Source: Camellia lanceoleosa (taxonomy: Eukaryota; Streptophyta; Magnoliopsida; Ericales; Theaceae). From it: a stretch of DNA of 64,000 bases. The stretch's first letter is position 1; each line of letters begins with the position of its first letter. The stretch lies in contig CM045758.1 in NCBI GenBank assembly GCA_025200525.1, positions 5,142,580 through 5,206,579 of the forward strand, given 5' to 3'. Under the pieces are notes generated by a model. It ran no database searches. It was not told the DNA's origin and saw nothing but the letters and a program-made list of their open reading frames with translations. Both the position numbers and the translations under genes were made by a program. Positions 44,633-55,802 of the stretch are shown one piece after another.

Positions 44633-47600
44633 CACAATTCTTTTATATCGATTGTTTCGGTAGTTATTACATTAGGGCTAATAAGAGTACGGAATTGCTG
44701 AATACAGATAGTATATGCTTTCTCCCATCCAATAGCACATGGGTGATGAAAACAAATCCAATTATTTGCTATCGGAGGTACTGGATAACCAGGTTGCAAA
44801 TGAACTTATAATAAAGAAATCAATAAATATAATTACAAAATAAGACATGGTAATGATGTAAGTAGGCTCGGTAGTTACCTGCACAAAATGGTTTCTATTT
44901 ACAAATCCTATACAGAAATCTCTTCGATCAGGTGTTATAATCGGTACTGATCTAAGTGGTAAAAACGTCAAGCATTGTTGCATGGATAAATGGTAAAAAA
45001 TGACTCGATAGTATGATACTATCAAATGCCCCATGTCGAGTATAGTCACCCAATGATTAAATCCAGGGCTAGGTTCGAAGTAGGATAAGATAGAGTTAAG
45101 TTCATCAATCCTTTCTTGTGAACCAAATAGTTGCATGTAGTGCACTACATTCAAATGCAACTCGGTCAACAAGTTGCGCCTAACTTGTTCCCAATCATCT
45201 TCATCTAAACCAATCAATCCAGCTATTGCCCTGAAACCACAATTGCCATCTGCTTGTACATCTTTTATGTGACGGATATATGGTCTCAACTTCTCCAGAA
45301 ATTGTTCAAAGTAATAAATACAAATTGTTGACTACGTCATACAAACCTACATCACAAATATACAGCAATGGATATATGAAATAATTAAAATGAGGATGAA
45401 AAACTATTAAAATATATTTTGTACATAGTTACAAGTTTTATGTAATTACGTACATTATCTTTTTTTGCCTTCTTCCGTTACACTTGCGTACGAACTGGTG
45501 CAGTTGAGATGGTAACACCTTGTGAATAACTATCTTTCCCAGATAGTACAAACTCAAACGTAGATGGCTCGCGTTTAGTAGACGAATTGATTTTGAATTG
45601 ACCATGACCGCGACCTCAGCTTCTCCCTCGCGTGTTAGTCTTGAGTTCAGGTTCCATCAAAAATATACTATCTGGACTAATTAACTCCCTTAACTTCTTC
45701 AGAAGGATCACTTGTTGCATCTCGTCAATCATTTGGAATTTCTCAATAAAAAATCAGTCTCTGTTTTGCAATCCAAATTCACAAAAGCACTTTTTGAAAC
45801 TGGAAGCATATCTAACTTCCTCCAATGAGGATTTACGCACGAAAGGGGAATCGGTCGACCTTGTTGAAAATACTCAGCTATTTCATGTACACATGGCAAC
45901 CCATGTATACGTCGCAAAATGCAGCCACATGCAGCAGCATCTATTCCCACACTATTCGATCTCTTTGACTCTACTAATATTTTGTCCAAACTACAATTTG
46001 AAATAAAACCAAGTAACTTACTGAACTCAATAGATGTGTAGTTGTGTTGGACTACAATCAAACTCTGCTAAAATGAGGCTTTAATGTCTGCATGTTTCAA
46101 CTCTAGCAAATTGTGTATTTTGGTCTAAGATGTCTCAAAACTGCCTTGACTTGATCGAAGTTGCCTTTTCAATTTAGCATGAGAACTCTTTGCCCTACAA
46201 GTTTGTATATTTTGGTTTTCAATATAAAAATCAAAGAATTATAGCAATTCATAAATGCAATGACCAAAATTTACCTGTTTGTAGTAGTATTTCCGAAATG
46301 CATATTACTATCTATCTAAGCTACAACAAATTTTAACTTATATGGCTCTAACCAATTGGTAATAACATACTTAATAGCTTCAGGATACGTACTAAATGCA
46401 GTCTTTAGAGTGGAAAATTGTTCATTGAATTCTGTTTTTGTTCTAACCAATACCAAAGCACTCCAACTATGCATGAACTTATCCTATTTAACTTTCATCT
46501 CAAAAACCTTCTTGCACTTCATCAGAACATTCTTGCTAATATGCCATCTACATAAAAGATTAGTGGCCATAGGTAGAACTTTTGATATGCCTTTCATCAA
46601 AGCCAACTCCCTATCTGTAATAATGACTTTTGGAAAAGCAGTATTATCTATAACAGTACGCAATACGCTTAATGCCCATGTATAGTTGTCTTCTCGTTCA
46701 TGACCAAGATAAGCAAAAGCAACTGAAAAAGTCAAGTCCGTTGATGTTACCCCAACAATCTCTAAGAGAGTGAGTCGATACCTATTAGTCTTATATGTGC
46801 AATCCATAATCAACACATGTGGAAATGCACGTAATAACTCCAAACTAACTGGGTGTGCCCAGAACAAGTCAGTCATCATCTCTCTATCATCATATCAATG
46901 CCACTCAACATAATTTTAAATCTACAATTGCCCCAATAGTTGTTGCATCTATGATCTTCTCGCCCTCTGTACTACTCGATGTCGATGACGTGCATTGTAG
47001 ATTGTTTTCATTGTTGTCGCATTAAAGGCATTCCTTTGTTTCAATGTAACCAATATCTCTTTTGGTCGCACCATACTCTTCAACATGTCAACTAATAAGG
47101 ATGTTTCCTCCTTAGATAATCTGCCAGCAAATGAGTGCCCTTCAAGATATTCAGCAAACGGATGATTGTGCACTCCACATAAGACATGCAATATCCACTT
47201 ATCATTTGTAGGTAATTTCCCCCTCCCCCCCCCCCCCCCCTCCTTAATAGAAATGGACATCCACACTTTTTAGAACCTGTCAACCTCAATCATTCCCTCT
47301 TAATCTTCTTGTTGTCTCTATAATAACCACTTCTTTCACAAGCAAGGGTATGTCTTGGTTTTTTGCCATTACCTCCTGCATCTGATATCTTTATAACAAT
47401 GACAAATCCAGTCTTGCTTCCAACGTTAGAAGCCCACTTAATTAATGCTTGACGACTACTAAAAATCTAAACATAATAAATACATTTGTATGTCAAATTA
47501 TTAATAAAGCTCAATACAAATTAGAAATAAAAAAAAAAAATCGTATTCATAAAAAAACTTAACAAACCTCGTCTGTAATGAATTCATGACTAGAGTCTAC

Positions 47601-47944
47601 TAATAATGCAGTACTTGCGTTGTTGCAATGAGTATAAGTATAATCCTTCCAAGCAAAACAAAAAAAAAATTATACTGAAAATACATAGCAATGAGTAGCC
47701 GAACAAATTAAAAGAATCGAGCTTTATATTACTGAAAATTTATCTTTTATTCGGCAATTTGATACCAGACTTATATTTTTTTTTCGGCACTGTGATGCTG
47801 AACTATGTTATTTTGTTCAATTTCGAAACACCGAACAAAAGTCGCAGACCAGTCTAGAAAATCAAAACAAAAACCTACCAAACTAATAAAAAAACTCACC
47901 ATTTCACTTTTTTGATAATTTTTCACCACTGTTTCTTTATCCAT
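44633..47944 (-). pseudogene. mudrA-type MULE transposase with C-terminal OTU protease domain
   Basis: The transposase binds the element ends and moves the MULE. Exon 1 (47944-47900, MDKETVVKNYQKSEM) ends at ATG|GTGAGT; exon 2 is 47645-47568 and exon 3 starts at 47466. Order: FAR1/WRKY-like zinc-binding region (FVIVIKISDAGG, LACERSGYYRD, KKCGCPFLL, CGVHNHPFAEYLEG), then GRLSKEETSLLVDMLKSMVR. The MULE DDE core is FPHVLIMDCTYKTNRYRLTL, KVIITDRELALMKGI and LLCRWHISKNVL. A SWIM finger (CGCILRRIHGLPCVHEI) is near 45890. Then comes an OTU cysteine protease domain (VQADGNCGFRAIAGLIG with D/C, later FVNRNHFVQV with H; 45289-44885). A last exon (HLQPGYPVPPIANNW) ends at TGA 44633. Stops (TGA after IKRE where the family has Trp; TAA at 46484; others) and a poly-C slip destroy it. 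Confidence 0.88.
47221..47241. repeat. Poly-C tract inside mudrA
   Basis: A run of about 17-20 C, broken by one or two T, lies inside the zinc-binding exon. It produces a poly-Gly run in the minus-strand frames and separates two frames of the conserved region, so it is a frameshift site and perhaps an assembly-sensitive position. Confidence 0.8.
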
Positions 47945-48204
47945 TACTTTTTTTGATGATCAAAACACTATGATTATCAGTTTTTCAAAAGAGATGTGTA
48001 GGAGAAAAGAAAAGTTGAGAAATTAAAAAGAGAAGTAGGATTGAAGCTCAAGGGGTGTAAGGAGATAATCAAATACATTTAATTTTAGTGCTTTGTCCCT
48101 TTAAGTAATTTCACACATAGATAAAATTGGAAGAAAAAAACAATCTTATATGAAGGGTGTAAAGAGGTAAAAGAGTGGTGTAAGTTGAATCACCCATAAA
48201 TTAG

Positions 48205-50112
48205 CACCTAAACTTTTAGGTTTGAATTTTTCAACTAAGCGCCCTATAACTAAGGCCTTGTTTGTCATAACTTAAAAAAATCAAAAAGTCAAAAAATTAT
48301 TATCCTATTTAAGTCATATCATCTTATTTAAGTCACATTACCTCTCTATCACATCACATCACTTCAAACCTAACCCATACCCAACTCATATTTCATAAAA
48401 AGTTAAAAAACACACTTATTTAGATCATTTCAAACAACCCAACACTTCATAGCAATTACCGTAAGAAATTAATTTATGCGATATAAACATTTTAAACACT
48501 CAAGATAAAATTAATAATATTTTTCACATCTTAAATTTCATGACTCGTATTTTCCTTGAGTCATAAAATGACTAACCAATTTGGAACTTCCATTTAAATA
48601 TTAGTTACATAAATTAAAATTTTAATTTAATTCAAAAAAATTCACACAAATATGTAATATATACTTCATATTTCTCAAGATTCAAGAATTTACAAACCAA
48701 AAATCATGCCTAATTTTTATAATTAAAAGAACAACTTGATTTTAAAGACATTCTTAAAATTTTCACAAAATATATTTTAGTACTTGTGCGTTTTTTTTAA
48801 AATCTAAAACCAGAATTTTAAGTTGAAATCTTGATCCTATGGCCCAAAATGGATCTGGGCCATTTCCAATAGATCATGTGGCCCAAAATAGATTTGGGCT
48901 TTTCCATTAAATTCAAAACTGTACTGACTAACATAGGCCTAAGCAACGCAAGAAACTAAAAAACCAATACATTGAACCCTTGAACATGCCCATTATGGTG
49001 GGTCATTCTCATGTACCCATAACTAATGTAAAACCAAACAAGCCATTAGTCATTTTTTTGGGCCTAGCTTTAAAATCCAAACATTACTTAGTGGTACCAA
49101 AGAGTTTGCAAAATGTAAGCATGCCACTGTTTACACTTCGTTTGTTTGGGTAAAAAATATTTTTTGAAAAATATTTTTTGTATTTTCTAAAATTTGGTAC
49201 AATAAAAAATGAAATCAACATAAAACATTTTTTATAATCAATGAAAAACATGTCTATTTGGACAGAACAAGCAAAAAATATTTTTCAAACTAAAATCTCA
49301 ACAATGTCACTACACTGCCATCGCTATTCTCACCTCTACCACCACCATTACCATGACCACCATCACCATCACCACAACCGACATCCCACCACCATGCCAT
49401 CACCTCAATCTCCACCCTTTTCCCACCACCACCACACCACCAAACATTAAAAAAATATTTCTTCAAAAAAAAATTTATAAAAAAAGTTTTTCATAAAAAA
49501 TATTTACGGTTAGAAAATGTTTTTCACCCAAAAAATGAAGTGCTAGAACAAATCATCACTCTAATAGTTTTCTCTTGGGTGCAAAGAGCTATTGCCATGC
49601 CCAATGTCTATATCGTTTTCACATGAAATGCACTAACTTGCACAAAGTTTTATTTCAGATCTTTTGACAATATCCAAATTTTAGCCCTGCAAGAAATTGA
49701 ACCAACGAGATTTATTGATGAAGAACTTCAACCTCCTATGTGAATTTGAGTGATTCAAATTGCTTCATTGTGGATTAGACCATCTTCATTGCTTCACATT
49801 TTCTTTCATCAAGGGGCACCCAAGTTTTGTGGAGGAGAGAGTTATAGACCAAGCTTGCTTTGATCCCAACACCAAACATGCACGCCCGCTGTCCATCCGA
49901 CCGGTTAGTCAAGCTAGGAGTGGGTATGTAGTGTAGGTTGTGTGTCGGGTCCTAACTTGAATTTTTTCAAATTTCTTGCAAGAAAATTCAAAATTTTCAA
50001 ACAAATTCAATTCAAATTTGAATTTTTCTAAAATTGAACTAATGACACCTCTTCTTTTCTTGTTCTCCTTCTCTAGTCACATCTCTTCAACGTCGGTGGT
50101 TTTCCAGATTCT
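48205..50112. repeat. Tandem segmental duplication, copy A (main part)
   Basis: Collinear with copy B at 50695-52365 (offset about 2.3 kb, same orientation). Landmarks are AATTACCGTAAGAAATTAATT, CATAAAATGACTAACCAATT, GGTGGGTCATTCTCATGTACC, the CACCACCA-rich block at 49330-49440 and the final GGTTTTCCAGATTC. No gene is recognised; the poly-His/Pro frame near 49241 is the CCA microsatellite. Copy A was split by the Pack-MULE and MULE; its left edge is at ~37000. Confidence 0.85.
48254..48440. mobile_element. Tourist-like MITE in copy A only
   Basis: The ends GGCCTTGTTTGTCATAA and TTTCAAACAACCC are inverted complements. Copy B lacks the 187 bp at the same point (ACTAACTCTTCAT, near 50748), which proves insertion. 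The GGCCTTGTTTG terminus resembles PIF/Harbinger-derived Tourist elements; the 3-bp duplication is unclear (TAA / AAC). Confidence 0.65.
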
Positions 50113-50654
50113 ATAATGATTTTGGTTTACGACCCAACCCATTTGTATTCTGGACTTGAGTTTCATGATTCTGTATTGTTGTTCTTGTATAATTCCTTTT
50201 TTCCCTCTTGAGTTAGGTTATTGGATTGTATTGGTTGCGTTCGAAACAAGTTGGTAACTTAGTTTCCAAACTTTTGTTGCCTAGAATTTACTCCTTCACT
50301 CGAGTGTCACTTATTGCACTCGAGCGGGCTTTCTGAACTCTCAGTACTTTTCCAGGCTTGCAAAACTACTGAGAGAGTGTTTCCTACGCTCAAGCGGTCG
50401 CGCACTCAAGCGATGGTCATCTGTCTGCAAAACTACTAAAAGTGTGTATTCTACGTTGAAGCGTCACTTATTGTGCTCGAGCGATAATCATTTTTGTGTC
50501 TAAACACTCGAGCGGACTGTGCCTATATCAGTCTGTAAAAATCACTTTTTCATATTCTCTCACTCTCTCTCTAAAACTCACATATTTTCCTCAAATACAC
50601 CTAAATGCATCGATCTTTTCACCCATGTGTCTTTGCTAAAAAGATAGAGATGAT
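50113..50654. other. Spacer between copies A and B with CTCGAGCG words
   Basis: Not part of the duplication. At 50290-50515 it carries about seven words of the CACTCGAGCG / GCTCAAGCG / GCTCGAGCG type, like the chromovirus LTR array. The rest does not align to that LTR. Its ends show no LTR boundary. Confidence 0.5.
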
Positions 50655-52365
50655 GGAGGGGTATTTTAGTTACTTTTGTTCTTATAGACATAATAAATCA
50701 GTGCCTGAACTTTTAGGTTTGAATTTTTCAACGAAGCGCCCTATAAACTAACTCTTCATAGCAATTACCGTAAGAAATTAATTTGTGCAGTATAAACACT
50801 TTACAGACTCAAGATAAAACTAATATTTTTCACATCTTCAATTTCATAACTCGTGTTTTCCTTTAGTCATAAAATGACTAACCAATTTGAAACTTCCATT
50901 TAAATATTAGTTACATAAATTAAAATTTTAATTTAATTCAAAAAATTCACACAAATATATAATATATACTTCATATTTCTCAAGATTCAAGAATTCACAA
51001 ACCAAAAATCATACCTTAATTTTTATAATTAAAATCATAACTTGATTTTAAATACATTCTTAAAACTTTCACAAAATATATTTTAGTACTTGTGGATTTT
51101 TTTAAAATCTTAAACCAGAATTTTAAGTTCGAACCTTGATTCTGTGGCCCAAAAAGGATTTGGGCCTTCCCAATAAATCCTGTGGCCCGAAATAGATTTG
51201 GGTCTTTTCATTAAATTCAAAACTGGATTAGCTAACATAGGCCTAAGCAACGCAAAAAACTAAAAAACCAATACATTGAACCCTCGAAGATGCCCATTAT
51301 GGTGGGTCATTCTCATGTACCCATAATTAATGTAAAACCAAACAAGTCATTAGTCATTGTTTTGGGCCTAGTTTTAAAAATCCAGAACATTACTTTATGG
51401 TGCCCATTCCCAGAATCCATTTGCAAAATGAAAGCACGCCACTGTTTACACTTAGTTTGTTTGGGCAAAAAATATTTCTTGTATTTTCTGAAATTGGTAC
51501 AATAAAAAATGAAACCAATAGAAAACATTTTTCATAATCAACGAAAAACATGTCTATTTGGACAAAACAAGCAAAAAATATTTTTCAAACTAAAATCTTA
51601 ACAATTTCACTACATTACCATCGCTATTCTCACCTCTAACACCACCACTATCACGACCACCATCACCAACGCCACAGCCGACACCCCACCACCATGCCAT
51701 CACCTCAATCTCCACCCTTTTCCCACCACCATCACACCACCAAACATTTAAAAAATATTTTTGGTTAGAAAATGTTTTTCACCCAAAAAAACGAAGTGCT
51801 AGAACAAATCATCACTCCGATAGTTTTCTCCTGGGTGCAGAGGGCTACTGCCATGCCCAATGTCTTTATCGTTTTTGCATGAAATGCACTAACTTGCATA
51901 AAGTTTTATTTTAGATCCTTTGACAATATCAAAATTTTAGCCTTGCAAGAAATTGAACCAACAAAATTTATTGATGAAGAACTTCAACCTCCTAATGTGA
52001 ATTTGAGTGATTCAAATTGCTTCACTGTAGATTAGACCATCTTCAACGCTTTACCTTTTCTTTCATCAAGGGGCTCCCAAGTTTTGTGGAGGGGAGAGTT
52101 ATAGACCAAGTTTGCTTCGATCCCAACACCACACGTGCACGCCGCCGTCCTTTCAACCGGCCAGTCGGGCTGGGCGTGGGCATGTAATATAGGTTGTGTG
52201 TCGGGTCATTACTTGAATTTTTTCAAATTTCTTGCGGGAAAATTCAAAATTTTCAAACAAATTGAATTCAAATTTGAATTTTTTCAAAATTGAACCAATG
52301 ACACCCCTTCTCTTCTCCTTCTCCTTCTCCAGTCACATCTTTTCACCGTCGATGGTTTTCCAGAT
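50655..52365. repeat. Tandem segmental duplication, copy B
   Basis: Matches copy A (37000-37042 joined to 48196-50112) with scattered substitutions and small indels. At 50690-50706 it keeps the unoccupied form of the site where copy A received the Pack-MULE and the MULE. No gene recognised. Confidence 0.85.
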
Positions 52366-53014
52366 TCAAACCCATCTGAATAGTCACCATGGAGCTTATA
52401 AATTTAGACCCTTTCTAGGCAATTCATTCATTCAATTTTAGCATTCATTCCTTGCACTCTTCTGCATATTGTTCTATTTTTCTGTGAGACAAGGAGTTCA
52501 ACACAGTTTGCTCGCAAGACCCAAATTTTTAGTGCTACGTTTTTGGGTTGTAGTCGTTGCATTCTAGGAGGTCGGCATCATTTATTCTCGAGCACCATAG
52601 CAAGGACATAACGATCTTAATGAAAGCGTGTTCAATAGATGCCTCGGCTTTTTCTTATTTCTACATTTTGATTGATCTACATTCTCGAAGTTTTTTTTAT
52701 TTTATTTTATTTAACTTACAGTTTGTGATCTTGTTCTTGTTTTATACCTGAACAAGAATTTCTTTGCTTACTTGTATTTTCCAGAAATAGTTTTGTGAAA
52801 ATTATTTTCTAACTTTTACTTTTATTTTAGTCGTTATTTTCTTAAATACACACAATTCGCTAGTTTAATAAATAGTTTTCCTACAGTAAATTGGAAAAAC
52901 CTTAAAACATGAAAGGTTAAAGTAGAAAAAAATAAACTTTAAAGGCCAAACTGAGAAAGTGGCCAAGCATAAAGAGGGCAAAGTGTAATTCATTCATTTA
53001 ATATTTGGTAATTC
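52366..53014. other. Intergenic DNA, no gene seen
   Basis: Mixed-composition sequence without recognisable elements. TTCTTGTTTTATACC near 52733 ends a T-rich stretch. Confidence 0.5.
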
Positions 53015-53524
53015 ATTTGAAATCCTTAGTATTACTCAACTACAAATATACCTTGTGAAGCTTACTTAAAAATAAATAAATAAACTATTAATTGACTTAA
53101 TAGTGAATTAATGAAAGAATTATTTATTATACGCTTATAAATTTTTTCCCATATCATTTGCGTGTCAAAAATATATACTTGTCATTTGCTAAAAAACAAG
53201 GTCGGCAATGTGGGCCACTAAACCGGGCCACAAATGAGGAAGGCCCACAATTTTTATAATATCTTCATATGTTTTTTCACATTACCAGGCCCACAAATAA
53301 TAACACTAATGTAAGTAGGGGGAATAGTTGAAACGCTCGTTCAACAAATATTTAGAGACGAGCATTGATTGCACTTGCATCCAAAAAAAGAAAATGCATT
53401 GATTGCTACTTATTTTTTAACCAAAAAAATTTATTACTAAAATCTATAATCGGTGCAAAGAAATAAATATGTTAACTCATTAGATTTCTTTTCATACAAA
53501 GCAAAGAAGTTATTAATTTTTTTT

Positions 53525-54172
53525 TTTGGGTAGCGCTGTATGTAGGAGTGTGTGCGGTGCGATTCGGATGGTTTAAGAGTAATTTTACAAATTAAATAGC
53601 GGGTTGGCGGATTAGTGGATTGACAAATTGTGATTTATGCGGTTTTTGACGGATTGGCAGATTGAAGAATATTCTAACTAATTATCATACATTTACATAA
53701 TATATAACACTATTTGTATAATATTTTTAGATACATAACATAAAATAATTTTACATAATATGTTTCATATATATAACCACTAATTTATAATAAATTTCAT
53801 ATCTTAAATCTCTATCACACTCATTTTTACATTGATATTTCATTGGAGGTTAAAAAATATATATGTATTAACTATAGCGAAGCGAAGCGGTTCGATTGGC
53901 GGATTATAAATTTGAATGTTTAAATCGCGGTTAGCGGTTAGAGCGGTGCGGATAGATGTGGATCGGTGTGATTTTAGCGGATTGGGCAGTATTTTGCACA
54001 GCCCTAGCTATATGCATTAATTAATGTACTAATTAGTGTATGAACACTAGTTATGACATTATTGTTGACCTCATTTATTATACAAATAATAAATATTAAA
54101 AACATCTTAAATTATGATACATCATCAATTGTTATACTAATTGGTACACTAACTGGTACATATAGTATTATT
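53525..54172. mobile_element. Disrupted MITE of the 10.6-kb family
   Basis: The right part (GCTATATGCATTAATTAATG ... CTAACTGGTACATATAGTA) matches the MITE at 10597-10945, including ACTAGTTATGACATTATTG. A hAT-like element at 53543-54006 splits its left terminus. The left copy of the duplicated segment lacks it between 5000 and 5039. Confidence 0.6.
53543..54006. mobile_element. hAT-like element (464 bp) nested in the MITE
   Basis: The ends TAGGAGTGTGTGCGGTGCG and TTTTGCACAGCCCTA are inverted, flanked by GCTGTATG (53535-53542) and GCTATATG (54007-54014), an 8-bp duplication with one difference. The interior has GCGGTTAGCGG / GGCGGATT words and no gene. Confidence 0.75.
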
Positions 54173-54495
54173 CATTTTTTTTATTACCTATTCTAGATGG
54201 CCAATAGTTCCAATTTCTTGTTTTCTCTGTCTCTATTTTCTTCTCAATCGCATACTTTGTTTTTCTCTCTGTATTATATCATGACCATTATTTGTTTCCT
54301 TAGTTTTGCTATTTTTTTGTAATTTCCATGCAAACAAAAAAATAAAGGAAAAAAAATTATTTTATTTCATATGAATTTCACAATGGCTAAATCCGACCTG
54401 TATCATCAGTAAAGTTTATTATTATTTATATATATGATTTTATTTAAATTAAATGAAAGATTTTATTTTTAATGTGTTAAATTGAGTTATTCTTA

Positions 54496-55666
54496 CCCTA
54501 CAAGAAAAATCACTTTTGGCGACTAAATTTTTAGTCGCCAAAAGTCTGTTTTTAGTCGCTGAAAGTCGAAATTTGACTTTCCCCGACAAAATTCTTTAGT
54601 CGCCACATTTGTCGCGTATACGTTGTCGGCGTAGGCATTGGCGACTAATATTTTTTTAGTCGCCAAAAGACAGGTCTTTCGCGACTAAAATGTTTGTCGC
54701 CAATAGTGTTTTAGCCTTTTGAAAATCATACATTTACCGACTAATAATTTAGTCGCCAATACTCAATCAATCGCCGACTAAACGGCTTAGTTGCCAAAAT
54801 CAAGACTTTTGGCGACTAATATTTTAGTCGCCAAAGGTGTTCCGTCGAAAAAAAAAAAAAAAAACCACTTTTTTTGGTTTTTCTGAGTTTCGAACCGTGT
54901 CCAACCATCCCACATTGCAACCTTTTTTGCAACACACTCCCTCCACTATGCCACTACAATATCACATGAATATAGTTGCAATATATATTATTTATATAAT
55001 ATATTGACGGTATTAATACAAAACAATATATATAAATATAATTATTTTAATTCAATATAATTTATGTAAAAAATAAATTATTTATTAAAAAAAAATTTAG
55101 GCCACTTTTGGCGACTAAATTCATTATTTAGTCGCCAATTCTATGATTTTTGGGCTACTAATTATTTTTTTGTCGATAAAAAAACAAGTTGAAATTAAAA
55201 ATAGTAGTTTTGGCGACTAAATCTGTTTTTAGTCACCAAAAACGTCTCCTTTTGGCTACTAAACTGAATTTTAGTCACCAATTCACTGTTTTTAGCTACT
55301 AATTTTTTTTTTGTAGCCAAAAACCTTCATTTTCAGCGACTAATCTTTTTTTAGTCGGAAAAACACCTATAATCGGCAACTAAAATGTTTTTTAGTCGCC
55401 AAAACCATCACTTTTGGCTACTAAATTATTTTAGTCGCCAAAAATCGTCACTTTTGGCTACCAAACAACCTTTAGTCGCTAAAACCCCTACATTCGGCGA
55501 CTAAACTGCCTTTTAGTCGCTAAAAGCCTGGTATTCGGCAACTAAACTATTTTGGTCGGCAAAAGGGTTCAATTTTGGCGACTAAATCCATTTTAGTTGC
55601 CAATTATACAACTTTCAGCGATGAAAAATGAATTTTTTGTCACCAAAAACGCTTTTTCTTTTAGTG
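54496..55666. mobile_element. Non-autonomous CACTA element (1171 bp)
   Basis: The left end CCCTACAAGAAAAATCAC (CACTACAAGAAAAA with one change) and right end GCTTTTTCTTTTAGTG are the inverted termini of En/Spm elements. A 3-bp duplication TTA flanks it (54493-54495 and 55667-55669). More than twenty subterminal words of the type TTTTGGCGACTAAA and its complement TTTAGTCGCCAAAA occur in both orientations near both ends; these are the expected transposase-binding repeats. No transposase is encoded. Confidence 0.88.
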
Positions 55667-55802
55667 TTAAATGTGAATCGGAAGTGCTACAGACCCCATG
55701 CGCCTGTGAGTCAGAGAGAGAGAGGGCACCTGTGTGTGTGTGTGTGAGACAGAGAGAGGAGAAAATAAAATATATAATAAGTGGTCACCAATCAATTGAG
55801 GG
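55667..55802. other. Short spacer with GA/TG microsatellites
   Basis: Contains (AG)n near 55711 and (TG)n near 55733 between the CACTA and hAT elements. It has no counterpart in the left copy of the duplicated segment. Confidence 0.6.

Larger units (their letters stand above)
38692..48195. mobile_element. MULE with mudrA-OTU and plant mobile domain genes (9.5 kb)
   Basis: Perfect 9-bp repeats ATAAATTAG flank it (38683-38691 and 48196-48204). The terminal ~46 bp are inverted (GGATGATTCTACTTATGCCA against the complement GGGTGATTCAACTTACACCA), with about seven mismatches. Two genes converge: a plant mobile domain gene on plus (41217-43237) and mudrA with a C-terminal OTU domain on minus (47944-44633). 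Between them lie tandem repeats. An unoccupied paralogous site is at ~50695 (ATAATAAATCAGTGCC). Both genes carry stops, so this copy is not autonomous. Confidence 0.88.
53015..54495. repeat. Right copy of the dispersed duplicated segment (first part)
   Basis: Collinear with 4260-5690 on the same strand (see landmarks there). Homology reaches left to ~52995, where TTAATATTTGGTA is the unoccupied form of the Stowaway insertion site at 2909. The copy is interrupted by a MITE/hAT at 53525-54172 and by the CACTA element at 54496, and it resumes at ~61635. Confidence 0.75.

Noticed and set aside
44762..45289. Stand-alone host OTU deubiquitinase gene
   Set aside because: Continuous with mudrA remnants on the same strand and followed by the usual mudrA-OTU tail; it is the C-terminal domain of the MULE protein.
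49241..49450. His-rich metal-binding peptide
   Set aside because: CCA/CAC microsatellite, repeated with changed frame in copy B.
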